Source: Blepharisma japonicum
Taxonomy: Eukaryota; Ciliophora; Heterotrichea; Heterotrichida; Blepharismidae
Length of the DNA: 64,000 nucleotides
Assembly (NCBI GenBank): GCA_949751835.1
Contig: CATKHK010000007.1
Coordinates: 62,001 to 126,000 of the forward strand
Direction of reading: 5' to 3'
Notes under the pieces: generated by a model
What the model was told of the DNA's origin: nothing
What the model saw: the letters and a program-made list of their open reading frames with translations, nothing else
Database searches by the model: none
Translations under genes and position numbers: made by a program
Part shown: positions 24,482 to 33,798 of the stretch, one piece after another
How positions within the stretch are numbered: the stretch's first letter is position 1
Layout of the letters: every line of letters starts with the position of its first letter

Positions 24482-24961
24482 ATGGCTCGTAATTTTTAGC
24501 TAGAACAAAATTTTGGATGGGGCGATGGACCATCGATCATGAAGACTATCTCAAGCGGTTCAACCCAAAACAGCACACCAGCTCCGTCTCAGCAGGCAAA
24601 AAGGAACTATTGGGCTGAAGACAGCAAAATTTCAGAAATCCCGACCATGATTAGTGATTCTAAAGTGGATTTAACTGGACAAGTGGCGGCACCTCCAAGT
24701 GCGTATGTAGCCCAGCCTGTTGCAAATTTAGATGCGTTAAATCAACAATTAACGCTGCCTACAAAGCCTGAGCCAGGTATTGACTTGTCTATATTAACAT
24801 CAGTTGTAAAACCGCTTGATCAATGCTATGAACCTGATGAGATATGGGAAAGCCAACACTTAATTATAGAAGTTTCACAATTGATAAGAAAAGATAAAGA
24901 CAATGTGGAAAAGGATGAAGATTATCAATTCCAAATATATCAAAATCAAGTATTAGATTAA
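24482..24961 (+). CDS. IFT43: intraflagellar transport protein 43
   Basis: Exon 1 is only 7 nt (ATGGCTC, 24482-24488); exon 2 is 24504-24961; together 154 residues starting MAQQNFGWGDGPS. The conserved part follows: NYWAEDSKISEIPTM, then LTGQVAAPPS, then GIDLSILTSVVKPL and EPDEIWESQHLIIEVSQL. These match the IFT43 core (a D/EIPxI peptide, QVAxAPS, and the IDLxxLTxVLxP block). IFT43 is a small IFT-A subunit that binds IFT121/IFT139 and works in retrograde ciliary transport. Its stop is only 2 bases from the stop of the convergent gene. Confidence 0.85.
24489..24503 (+). other. 15-nt intron after a 7-nt first exon
   Basis: GTAATTTTTAGCTAG, with A at position 10 and an in-frame TAG. It splits the third codon (C|AA). 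Confidence 0.85.
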
Positions 24962-24963
24962 TT

Positions 24964-27909
24964 TTATACGAGATCTTCTGCATATATATTTTCAAAACCT
25001 TCGACTTCTCCGACTATGTTTTCAGGTTGGAATCCACGGGTTAACATTTTCTGCTTGAGTGCTGTGATCAAATTTGTGGAGTTATTAGATTTGCTCCAAA
25101 AACTAGAAACTGCGTCACTTACCATAGGTCGCTGATTGACCCTTTCCATCATTTTCTGTTTTTCTGCATTTGCCCGCTCGTTTTCTTCTTTTTGCCGCTG
25201 TTTAGCTTCTTGTAAACGCTTTTCTTTATCGTCTTCTTCTGATCTCAGCTTAGCCTGAATGGAGCCTGACTGTTTAACCCTTTGTTTGGCTTCTTCGTAT
25301 TTTCTTTTTCTCTCTTCTTCTTCAGCTTTAAGCCGCAATTCTTCATTTTTGGCTTCTTCAAACTGCTTTTTTCTGTGTTCTTCAGCCATTTGTTGCTTTT
25401 TGGTGGACTTAGGAGGCTCAACAGGGGGGTCTAAACTAACTACTTTGTTTAGCATAGAGCCAAAGCCTTTTAGCATTAATTCTTTTTGGACTTCGTCAAG
25501 GTCTTCAACGACTTTAACTTTCTTTTTTATTTCGCTAAAATTAAATTCTTTTGGCTTTGTTGGCTCAAATTTTGATTTTTTCCCTTGAATTTCCTTATCA
25601 AGGTCTTCCCACAGCTTCTTAAAATTTGGAGGATTTTTCGCTTTGAAAGCTGTAGAAGACTGTTTGCTAGGCTCTACCAGATTTTTGTCACCTTTTGAAT
25701 ACCTCTCCATCCTAGGTGGCAGTTTTGCTTCTTCTAATGACTTTTTGGCTGCAGCTTCAATTCTTGATCTTCTTTCTTCTTCAAGCTGTTTTGACATCTG
25801 ATTATAAAGCGGCAAATTATTAGTCGGCGGAGGCGGTTTTGCTTTAAATTTATATTGCTCCATCTTTGGCTCTTCATTTTTCGATTTTTCTTTTGAATGG
25901 AAATTAAACGGCTTCTGCAGCTTTTCTGTAATAGCTTTGGAGTTTCTTTTAACTTCAAGCCTTCTAGCTTCTTGTGCTGCTAATAAAGTTTGGTACTTTG
26001 GTATTAGAACTTCTGCAGGGATAGGATTTGCCCTAGGGCGGTATTTTAAATGGAATTCTTCTTCTAGCTTTTTTTCTAAAACCATTTCGTCAAGTTTTTG
26101 CTGTCTAATGGATTTTGGCTTTATTTTTTCTCTAGTATCGAATTCAAAAGGCTCTGGGACTGTAAAATGATGCTGAGATTTGCTGGATTTAGGCTTTTCA
26201 TATCTTTGAGGGCTTGAGTATCTTTCTATATGGATATCGTCTTGGCTGTTTTCGTTTTTGGGGGTTTTGCTGCGAATTTTATTGCTTTGGGTTGGCTTTA
26301 CTTCATACTGACTGATAAAATCAGCGCTAAATAGATTTTTCTTATCAATTTTCTCTGGGCTTCCCCCTAAATTCATTTTTGGCTTTCCAGCAGAGCTAAA
26401 AAATCCCAGCACATCGCTTCATAGCAGCAAAGTCCCTGCTTCTTTATCAATTCTTTTAATAACACTTTCTACAGATTCTACTTTTTTAGTGATTTTATCT
26501 TCTCTTGCTTTTAATTTTAAAAATTCTTGAACTTGTGGGTCTTCAAGCAAGGAGACTACAAATTCTTCCCTTGAAACTTTATCAGTCCCTCGGCGTGGTA
26601 AAGTATCAAATACATCTTGAATTATTTGGAGGTAGAAATCGTCAAGTAAAATTTCAGGCTTTTCTGGTTCTGCTGGAATTTCAGGCTTCCATTCCACTTG
26701 TGGAAACTGAGATTTAGAAATAGAATTAAAATAGTCCATAAATTGGTTGAAAGTTATGTTTTCATATGGATCTCCATCGTCTTCTATATAGTCAAGCACT
26801 TCTTCAAGTGTCATAAAATTATCGTCAGATAGTTGAATTGCATTTGCGTTGAGGATTTTTATGAGATTTTCGTCAGTTCTTAAGGTTTGAATATATACAA
26901 ATTTCTGAAGAGTCCCGTCATCAAATGTGTCAGTATTTTTAAAAATATATTCCAATAAATCTTGCTGAGCGTCTGTTAAAACTATGCAAGGGTATGATTT
27001 TTTTTTCTGAATTAGATCATAATTGGGCTTTATTTGCTGTTGCTGATCTTTTGAAAAAATATTTGCTCTTGTTTTTGTAAACAATTGAATAAAATCGCGC
27101 TCTATAATTGAATCACTTGACCCCGAATTTTGGAAAATTTTGTCTACTTGCCTCATAAATTCTTTGTCTTGAATATTCCCAATAATTCCTAGCATGTCAG
27201 CAAGTTCTTGATTGCTCGCAATTTCTTTAATTAATTCAGTTTTTTCAATAAAACCATTTTTATTGTGATCAATTTTTTTAAAGATTCATTTCAAAAGTTT
27301 TGTATTTTCATTTTCCTCCTCATTTATATCACTTTGATATTCCAATTTTCTATCAAATAAATTTTTTTTTGGAATTTTCGCTTTTTTATAATTTTGATAC
27401 TCTTGCAAAATATCACCTAATTTTGGCTTTTGCTGCTGAATTTCTTTTTTTTTCATATATTCTTCTTCTAACACCCTCAATTTTTGATTTTGCAAAACCC
27501 TAAGCCTTTCGATTTCTTCAAGATTGCTAGGAGCATTATTTTGAATTATATTTGACTGCATGCTGCTTGGATAATATATAGGTGAAATTTCGGCGTTTCT
27601 ATTGGAATAGAGAATTGGTCCTTGAGAAATCCGATACTGAATAGGAATTACATCAGTTAATTTTAAAGAGGTGCCTTTAAGCTTGTCAATTTCTTGATCT
27701 ATTGTCGAGAGTAAGTTGCTATGATACATATTGTTGGGATTTATTTGATTAAAATCTGCATATTGGGTTTGAAATCCAGCAGTTTCTCTTGACGATGTAA
27801 TATAGCTTTCGTGAGATTTAGGAACTTGATAGCCGCCACCAAAGGACGTCTTATAAGCTACTGATGAATTTGTTTGAGGCTCTTTTCCATAGTCTTTGAA
27901 AATTGACAT
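24964..27909 (-). CDS. EF-hand / FAM161-domain basal body protein
   Basis: One 981-residue gene, read through TGA after NTKLLK and after GTLLL. The first ~200 residues are unstructured to coiled; an EF-hand loop DHNKNGFIEKTE lies near residue 212, with further helical, possibly degenerate EF-hand sequence to ~480. Residues ~580-680 show the FAM161 (UPF0564) signature: FTVPEPFEFDTREK, then RPRANPIPAEVLIPKY, then LQKPFNFHSKEK. Charged coils follow (LRSEEDDKEKRLQEAKQRQ). FAM161 proteins bind microtubules inside centrioles, basal bodies and the connecting cilium. An EF-hand region ahead of a FAM161 domain is unusual compared with animal FAM161A/B, which lack one as far as I know. Confidence 0.8.
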
Positions 27910-27970
27910 GATAATTAATTTAAATCGAAACTTATAAGAAAATTCTTAAATATAAGCCATAATGTGTAAA

Positions 27971-28717
27971 TTAAGCCTGCTCCTCCGCTTCAAGCTCTCT
28001 ATTTTCTGGTGACTCAAACATGAATTTCTCTTCATCAACGTCAATAATTCTTAATTTCCCTATCCTCTTAATTCTTTTAGTCTTCTCTTTAAGCTTTACC
28101 GCTAGATTTCTTTTTCTATAATCATAAATGTCTCCATTATTAAAAGAAATGTCAAATCTTTCAGGATCGAGTCCAATTTTATGCTCAATAAAGCTGATCT
28201 TTTGCTCATTAGAAAATATAAGTTTGGCTTTTATGCTGTGCATTCATGTAAAATTTTCTATGAGTTTTAAGTCTTCATAGTCACAAATAAAGCTGATTTC
28301 TCCTGCTTTAACTTCTAAATAGTTATCTCTGTCGCCTATTTTGTGTCTGTATTGGTTTAAGATTAAGTTTTTCATGGTGCAGTAATCATATAGCATTTTT
28401 TGAGCGTACTCTGTAGCTTTTTTATTGGATTCGTGAAGAGTTGTGTTGATTTTTGTGATAAGTTTTCCGGAATGCATTACTTTAATGTAATTTCCTTGAG
28501 GAACTAAAAGACCTTTAGGCATTTTCCCCCCAATTCATGGCCCAGCATTTTGATCTGATTTATTTTCATTTAAAGCTTCACTTTTCTTTGTTAAGTCACT
28601 TTGATTTTCTATTTCCGATACAGTAGAATAAAATCGGCCATAAAATGCTCTAGGAGGATTCTTAAAAGTGATAAAGTTGCTATAAGCTTGCTTTAAATAT
28701 GATAAGCCTTTAATCAT
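27971..28717 (-). CDS. probable mitochondrial protein of unknown function
   Basis: One 248-residue frame with TGA read as Trp in NAGPWIGGK and ENFTWMHS. The N-terminus (MIKGLSYLKQAYSNFITFKN, then PPRAFYGRFYST) is basic, hydroxylated and free of acidic residues, as in mitochondrial presequences. The remainder is mixed alpha/beta with two strongly basic clusters (KLKEKTKRIKRIGKLRI). No domain is recognised. It may be a mitoribosome or RNA-associated protein, but that is only a guess from charge. Confidence 0.7.
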
Positions 28718-28829
28718 ATATTTTAAAAAATCTTATTAACCCAAAATAAAACATCAAAAATCTCATAAAAATGCAGAGGTGCTAAGCTATGAAGAAACTT
28801 AAACACAGTGTGGCAGTTATTAAAATAAA

Positions 28830-29642
28830 ATGGAAGAGGAATCTATTTATAACCTTATCCCAAAGGAATATGTGCCGCCTCCAAAACCTAAACGCTATAA
28901 ATCTAAATATCCAGCAGAAGCCCCACCAACCTCAAGCACATTTGGGTAATTCTTATGCAGCTTAAAAACAACTTCAAAAGTGTTAGGAAATGTTGCTGGA
29001 GATTATGAACATTTTGATGGGCCTCACCGCAGTAAAAGCTTAGGCGGTACATTTGGTAAAGCAAAAGGCTCACTAAAGCCTGACCCTCAGAGTTTCCGCA
29101 AAAAAGGAACCGGGACTATGAAGCTTCCTGAAGTCACCAACAAATTTTCATATACGACTCAAGAAAGAAGACCTCCAATCCCTAAAAAAGACGAAAAGCC
29201 AATTATGGGATTAAAAACAGATAAAAATTTCATAGTCGCAAACGCTGTAGAAGTGATCTTAAAAGCTCCAAAAACAGCCCCAGAGGAGCCAAACCCGCTT
29301 CAAAAAAAGGATTTCGGACAAGTTCCTCAATATCTAACAAAAATTAAAGGAGATATTGAAGAGGAGTATAATACGCTAAAACAGCTTAAAAGAGAACAAG
29401 AGGAGGAGCAGGAAAAACAAAAATATTTAGTTTCACAAGAAGAGGTAAAAGAATTAAGAGATGGGCTAAAGAAGAAGTGGGAAGCTGTTAATAAAGAATA
29501 TCAAATGATAACGCATATAAGAAAGCCAGATACGCAAGGATTGAAGAGAAAGAAAGAAAACTGTGAAAAAGAGTTAGCACAGCTGGAAAAAGATATGGCA
29601 GCACTTGACAGAGCTTATGTGTTCGTAGACAGCACTGCGTAA
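28830..29642 (+). CDS. ENKUR: enkurin
   Basis: Exons 28830-28945 and 28961-29642 encode 265 residues. The start MEEESIYNLIPKEYVPPPKP and the central blocks RRPPIPKKDEKPIMGLKTDKN, FIVANAVEVIL and KKDFGQVPQYLTKIK follow enkurin in order and spacing. The C-terminal enkurin domain (QEEVKELRDGLKKKWEAVNK ... LAQLEKDMAALDRA) is complete. Enkurin is a doublet-microtubule inner protein at the inner junction and a calmodulin-binding adaptor; the Pro-rich PPIPKK segment is the SH3-ligand-like site. Length matches the family. Confidence 0.92.
28946..28960 (+). other. 15-nt intron
   Basis: GTAATTCTTATGCAG. Retention gives an immediate in-frame TAA (GGG TAA); removal joins TFG|LKTTSK. Confidence 0.9.
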
Positions 29643-29829
29643 TTTAATGGGCATTGCTCTTATATTCAATATATTTTAGAGAAAAATTCTTTTTAATAGG
29701 TTTTAATAATAAAAATTCTTGGTAAACCTGTATAGTATAGATTTCATAACTAAAGCATTAATTGCTTCGTTTCATCTTGATTCTCATTTTTCTGAATATT
29801 CTTCTCTTGTGCTCTCTCCTCATTGCTTA

Positions 29830-30187
29830 GATTATTTATTTTTAATATACACCAATTGAACTTAAAGTCATAATAAATATTTTTCTCTGAAAAGTAAATC
29901 TTTAAAAATTCTTCTTAAAAATGTAATCAGGCTTTTCATATATTCCCAACACTTTGCAGTAATTGATAAAAATAGCAAATTCCGATGGTAAATTTTCACA
30001 TAGAGACTCGGTGGATGTACTCATTTTTATTTTTAATATTTTTTTGAATTTTTTTATTTTATCTCTACTGCGCAGACCTTGTCATGGTAAAGAGCCCCTT
30101 ACTTCTCACTTTCTGAGAAAGCAAAACAATTTTAAAGAGATCTTCTAAAGAAAGTCCTAATATATCCATCACCAGGATATTATAGCC
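29830..30187 (-). pseudogene. casein kinase 1 pseudogene
   Basis: On the minus strand the hinge region of a CK1 kinase is readable as YNILVMDILGLSLEDLF. The C-lobe block LPSEFAIFINYCKVL followed by EKPDYIF is also readable (compare the CK1 pattern PSEFxxYLNYCRxLxFxxKPDY). Further fragments IFKDLLFREKY and DFKFNWCILK lie in two other frames. The catalytic loop, DFG and most of the C-lobe are missing between the two parts, and stop codons interrupt it. The start of the kinase is also absent. It is a deleted, frameshifted relic. Confidence 0.7.
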
Positions 30188-30290
30188 ACTTTCAGATCCA
30201 GATCCATATCAATAGATATTCGGGATTCATATCCTTCCTTCCAATATGTCCCCCAATCATATCCATTTTATTGTAAATTTAAGAAAATTA

Positions 30291-31295
30291 CTAAATTAAA
30301 CTCATCAATGGCTGGCCTTCTGAATTAAGCCATGGGTCAATTAAGAGACCTTCAATTGTAATTCTTGTCCTAGGATTTTTGTCAAGTATATGCAGAATGA
30401 GATTTCTAAGCTCTGCAGATATAGGTCGGATGTTAGGTATTATCAAACTATCTAAATCTTACTCATCATTTTCAATGGAATTCATAATCTCAGAAATACT
30501 GGACCCAGAAAAAGGCAAAATATTGAAAACTGCTATATAAAGGGTAACTCCAACAGCCCATATATCAGCTGCCCTTCCAGAGCAGTGCTCTATATCAGTG
30601 ATGGACTCTGGGGCTAGGAAATGGTATGTCCCTTGTGTTTTCCTTATATTGTCATTTTCGCCTTCAAATTTTGAAGCCTGGCCGAAGTCAGCTAGCTTCA
30701 CATGGTTTTTTGAAGTCAAAAGAACGTTTTGTGGCTTTATGTCTCTATGAATGATATGATTTATATGGAGATATCGAACAGCCAAAACTAGTTGCCGGAA
30801 TATAGATTTTAGCTGAGATTCTGATATATCTTTGTTGGTCCATGGGGTAACAAATCTATGCTCATTACTATTTCAGTCCATTAATGATCCTCTTTCGCAA
30901 TAGTCAAGAACTGTATATTGTTTACTCATATAAATTTTTTCTCCTTCAGCGTCATCAATAATTTCATGCATTCTGATCACATTAGGATGAATAAGCTCTT
31001 TCATAAGATCGATTTCCTTATATACATCAGTAAGTGCATTAGTAACAATCATTCTTCCATCAGCTGAGTTAGAAAAATCTCTTCTCCTCATTAGCATGTC
31101 TTTTTTAAACACTTTCATTGCCTATTTTATATTTACATAATAATCATCTCTTGCCTTGCACAATTTCACAGTCGCATATGCACCTTCTCCAATTTTTTTA
31201 ATAATTGTATATTGGTTAATTATCTTGTGTCCTTTGCGATCTTTAGAAATAGCCACTTGTGAGGTTTCTACTACTGGGCGTGGATTAGACCTCAT
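30291..31295 (-). CDS. protein kinase, CAMK/CaMKK-like
   Basis: Three exons (31137-31295, 30463-31121, 30291-30447) give 324 residues. The kinase elements are complete: GEGAYATVKLCKA glycine loop, AMKVFKKD lysine, HRDIKPQN catalytic loop, DFGQASKF, and TYHFLAPESI at the P+1 site, then DIWAVGVTLY. The insert between beta3 and helix C and the PESI activation segment recall CaMKK/SnRK-type upstream kinases, but subfamily assignment is uncertain. There is no regulatory tail: the protein ends soon after the last kinase helix (DPWLNSEGQP). Confidence 0.88.
30448..30462 (-). other. 15-nt intron
   Basis: Minus strand GTAAGATTTAGATAG. Retention gives GAG TAA; removal joins SIEND|DLIIPNI, the normal kinase C-lobe. 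Confidence 0.9.
31122..31136 (-). other. 15-nt intron
   Basis: Minus strand GTAAATATAAAATAG. It contains an in-frame TAG; removal joins RDDYY|AMKVFKK at the catalytic lysine strand. Confidence 0.92.
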
Positions 31296-31455
31296 ATTTT
31301 ATCAAGGCTCTTAATATTTACACTATATCTATCCAAATATTCATGCGTTTTATATGCTTTAGATTGAAACAATTTCTATTACAAAAAATTAAAGCAAAAG
31401 TTAATCGTTTTAATTTTTCTTAATTTCAAAACTTTTTCTTCCAATAAATTTAAAT

Positions 31456-31989
31456 ATGAGACGTGGTCAAAACCAAGAAATTTCTTCTCGTCCAGGCGCG
31501 CAAAGAAGCAAATCCCCAGGAGGGAGACGTGGAGCTGAACGCAGAGGTCTCACAGAGGACGAGATCGAAGAGATAAAGGAAGCCTTCAATTTGTTCGATA
31601 CTGATGGGTCAGGGACAATTGATCCTAAAGAGCTCCGAGCAGCCATGCAATCTCTTGGTTTTGAAACCAAAAATCCAACCATTTACTCTATGATCGCCGA
31701 TCTCGACAAGCTGGGCACCGCAATTGATTTTGACATGTTTTTAGATGCCATTACAGACAAGTTAGGAGACAAAGAAACCAGAGGCGGCATTTATAAGATC
31801 TTTGACTTATTTGACGACGACAAGACAGGCTCGATTAATCTTAATAACTTGAGAAGAGTCGCCAAAGAGCTTGGTGAAACCATGACAGTAGACGAACTTA
31901 ATGAAATGCTTGAAAGAGCAGCATCTAATGGGCATGAAATCACAAGGGAAGATTTCTATACGATCATGACCAAGAGAGCATTCCCATAG
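31456..31989 (+). CDS. centrin
   Basis: This encodes 177 residues with the centrin layout: a basic N-terminal tail (~30 residues), the conserved [20 protein letters not shown] entry and EF-hand 1 ([12 protein letters not shown]). EF-hand 2 is degenerate ([14 protein letters not shown]). EF-hand 3 ([12 protein letters not shown]) is followed by a degenerate EF-hand 4 ([12 protein letters not shown]), and the protein ends in KRAFP. Centrins bind calcium and build basal bodies and contractile fibres; in heterotrich ciliates they are thought to take part in cortical contraction. EF-hands 1 and 3 appear able to bind calcium. Confidence 0.95.
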   Translation: MRRGQNQEISSRPGAQRSKSPGGRRGAERRGLTEDEIEEIKEAFNLFDTDGSGTIDPKELRAAMQSLGFETKNPTIYSMIADLDKLGTAIDFDMFLDAITDKLGDKETRGGIYKIFDLFDDDKTGSINLNNLRRVAKELGETMTVDELNEMLERAASNGHEITREDFYTIMTKRAFP

Positions 31990-32133
31990 ATTAACTTAAT
32001 TTAATTATGGAAAATTCATTTAATCTTATAGATAACCTTATTAATCATAGAATCAACAAGCGATAAAGAAATGATTGAAAAATAATAAAAAAATAGTGTA
32101 TAAATGTACGTTTCACATTTGGTCTTTAATGAA

Positions 32134-32205
32134 GGGTGATTAGCTCATTGGTAGAGCAATTGACTGCAGATCAATAGGTAATTGGTTCGATTCCGATATC
32201 GCCCT
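32134..32205 (+). tRNA. tRNA-Cys(GCA)
   Basis: A complete 72-nt cloverleaf without intron. The acceptor stem GGGTGAT pairs with ATCGCCC (one T-G pair). The D arm is GCTC/GAGC, the anticodon stem ATTGA/TCAAT with loop CTGCAGA (anticodon GCA, Cys), and the T arm ATTGG/CCGAT with loop TTCGATT. The anticodon cannot read UGA, which fits UGA being tryptophan rather than cysteine here. Confidence 0.95.
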
Positions 32206-32206
32206 C

Positions 32207-32212
32207 TTTTTT
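32207..32212 (+). terminator. RNA polymerase III terminator
   Basis: A run of six T residues directly after the tRNA-Cys discriminator base. Confidence 0.85.
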
Positions 32213-32302
32213 ATGTTTTCTTTAACTGAGGATTTAGAAAGGTCGTTATAAGAAACAATTAATAAATCATTTATTTTGAGTTAAAATGTTATAAATTTAA
32301 AT

Positions 32303-33232
32303 TTAAGCACCAGGTGCAGGAGCTTTTCTGGCTTGTTGGTTTGGCCTTCTTATAGGTGGATTTCTTCTAGGTGGAGCTGGCTGCTGAGCTGGTTGTGGAG
32401 CAGGTAGTGCCCTTTGTGCAGGAATTGTGGGCTGGATATCACTATTTCTATATCTTACAGGCTGGTTATCTCGTCTCCAGTCGTCAGGAATATAATCTCC
32501 TCTTCTCTCTTCATCAACAGTATCCCTGTTTCTGTTATCTCTTATTTGTCTTCTTCCATATATATTCCCAGATGGAGCCGGTAGTGCATTACTTCCAATC
32601 CCAAGGTTTCTTGCTCTTGCTTCCCAATCTCTATCAAAATCAGAAGCATCATTCTCATTCATATTTTTATACAAATCGCTTATTCTTTCTTCATTTCCTA
32701 CACGCTCCTGAACCACCTTTCTTGACCTATCCCCAATTTTCCTTTCATGGCCGTATTTTTCAAGCCCAGTTCCTGTATTTTTGTAAGCTTGTTTTCTTTC
32801 CCCGTATTTCATCCCATGCTGATCTGTTCCTCCATAAGCTTGATTTTGGTATCTTTCTACAATAGGTCTGCCTTGGCTATCATATTTAGTGCTTTGGACA
32901 ATAGTTTGAGAATAAAATTGAGGACTCCCAGATCCTCTCGCCATACCTCCCATATCTTCAAATAAAGACCCGGTATCTGGCATCCTCATAAGGGAGCCCA
33001 TGTGCCGATCCATTTCTCTGAACATTGAAAAGGCTTGGTTATGCATGTCTTCCATCATGCGGGACATCGATGCGAATGGATTTTCTGAAAATAAGGCTGG
33101 GGCTCCAAAGTTGGAGAATGGATCTTCAAAGAAATCGTGGCGATCTCTTTGGGCAGGGGGAGGGTAATCTCGACGTTGGGGATGGGCTAAGCTTGTAGAT
33201 CGTTTTCCTTGCGAGTCTTTAATTGCGAGCAT
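32303..33232 (-). CDS. myeloid leukemia factor (MLF) family protein
   Basis: This encodes 309 residues. The MLF signatures are present: a Met/Phe-rich N-terminal block (ENPFASMSRMMEDMHNQAFS), then FYSQTIVQSTKYDSQGRP, then the best-conserved part GLEKYGHERKIGDRSRKVVQ and DASDFDRDWEARA. The C-terminal ~80 residues are Pro/Arg/Gln-rich and low complexity. MLF proteins are small adaptors found in the cytoplasm and nucleus of most eukaryotes, with roles in protein quality control and transcription. It lies divergently from the topoisomerase III gene. Confidence 0.88.
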   Translation of the reverse strand: MLAIKDSQGKRSTSLAHPQRRDYPPPAQRDRHDFFEDPFSNFGAPALFSENPFASMSRMMEDMHNQAFSMFREMDRHMGSLMRMPDTGSLFEDMGGMARGSGSPQFYSQTIVQSTKYDSQGRPIVERYQNQAYGGTDQHGMKYGERKQAYKNTGTGLEKYGHERKIGDRSRKVVQERVGNEERISDLYKNMNENDASDFDRDWEARARNLGIGSNALPAPSGNIYGRRQIRDNRNRDTVDEERRGDYIPDDWRRDNQPVRYRNSDIQPTIPAQRALPAPQPAQQPAPPRRNPPIRRPNQQARKAPAPGA

Positions 33233-33798
33233 TTTATTTTTATTATAGAATGTTTAGTTTTAGAAATTGAGACGAGCTGAAAGATAATTTATAGATGTAG
33301 AGGAAAGGGAAAGAAGATTAAGGAGGGGAATTCGTTGGGAAAATAGTAAGGCGTTGCTATTAGAATTTTCTGGAAATGATAAAGACTGTTAAGAAAATAA
33401 TTTATTAATATTATTAAGACAAATGTGAAAAGAATTATCTGGAGTTTGCATGGTATATATATCACATAAATGATTAGAATTTGTAGCTTTATTTATTATA
33501 AAATAAATATATTTATATTGAAGCCATTAAATGAAATACAAAAATCTATATTTTCTCATTTATTTGTAAAATAAGATACTTTTAAAGCAAATATCTTATC
33601 TCAAATAGCTCTGCTCGTTTTAAAAGAAATACATTAAATTAATTTATTATATAAGCATTTTAATTTTATTAAGATTAGTGTCTTTAATAACTTTCTTTAA
33701 AACTTGATATTTTTGTGTAATCACTCAGTCCAAATTTTCAATCGATGTGAATTTCCATCAATATTAAATGGCGGCAATATCTTTAATAAATTCATTAC
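33233..33798. other. intergenic, divergent promoter region
   Basis: About 566 AT-rich bases between the divergent MLF and topoisomerase III genes. No gene, RNA or repeat is seen. Confidence 0.5.

Noticed and set aside
26412-27195. Three separate genes between 24964 and 27909
   Set aside because: The apparent stops are TGA and the apparent starts are non-ATG or internal Met codons; the frame is continuous across all three.
29963-30148. A 61-residue protein on the plus strand
   Set aside because: It is antisense to clear casein kinase 1 remnants and has low-complexity composition.
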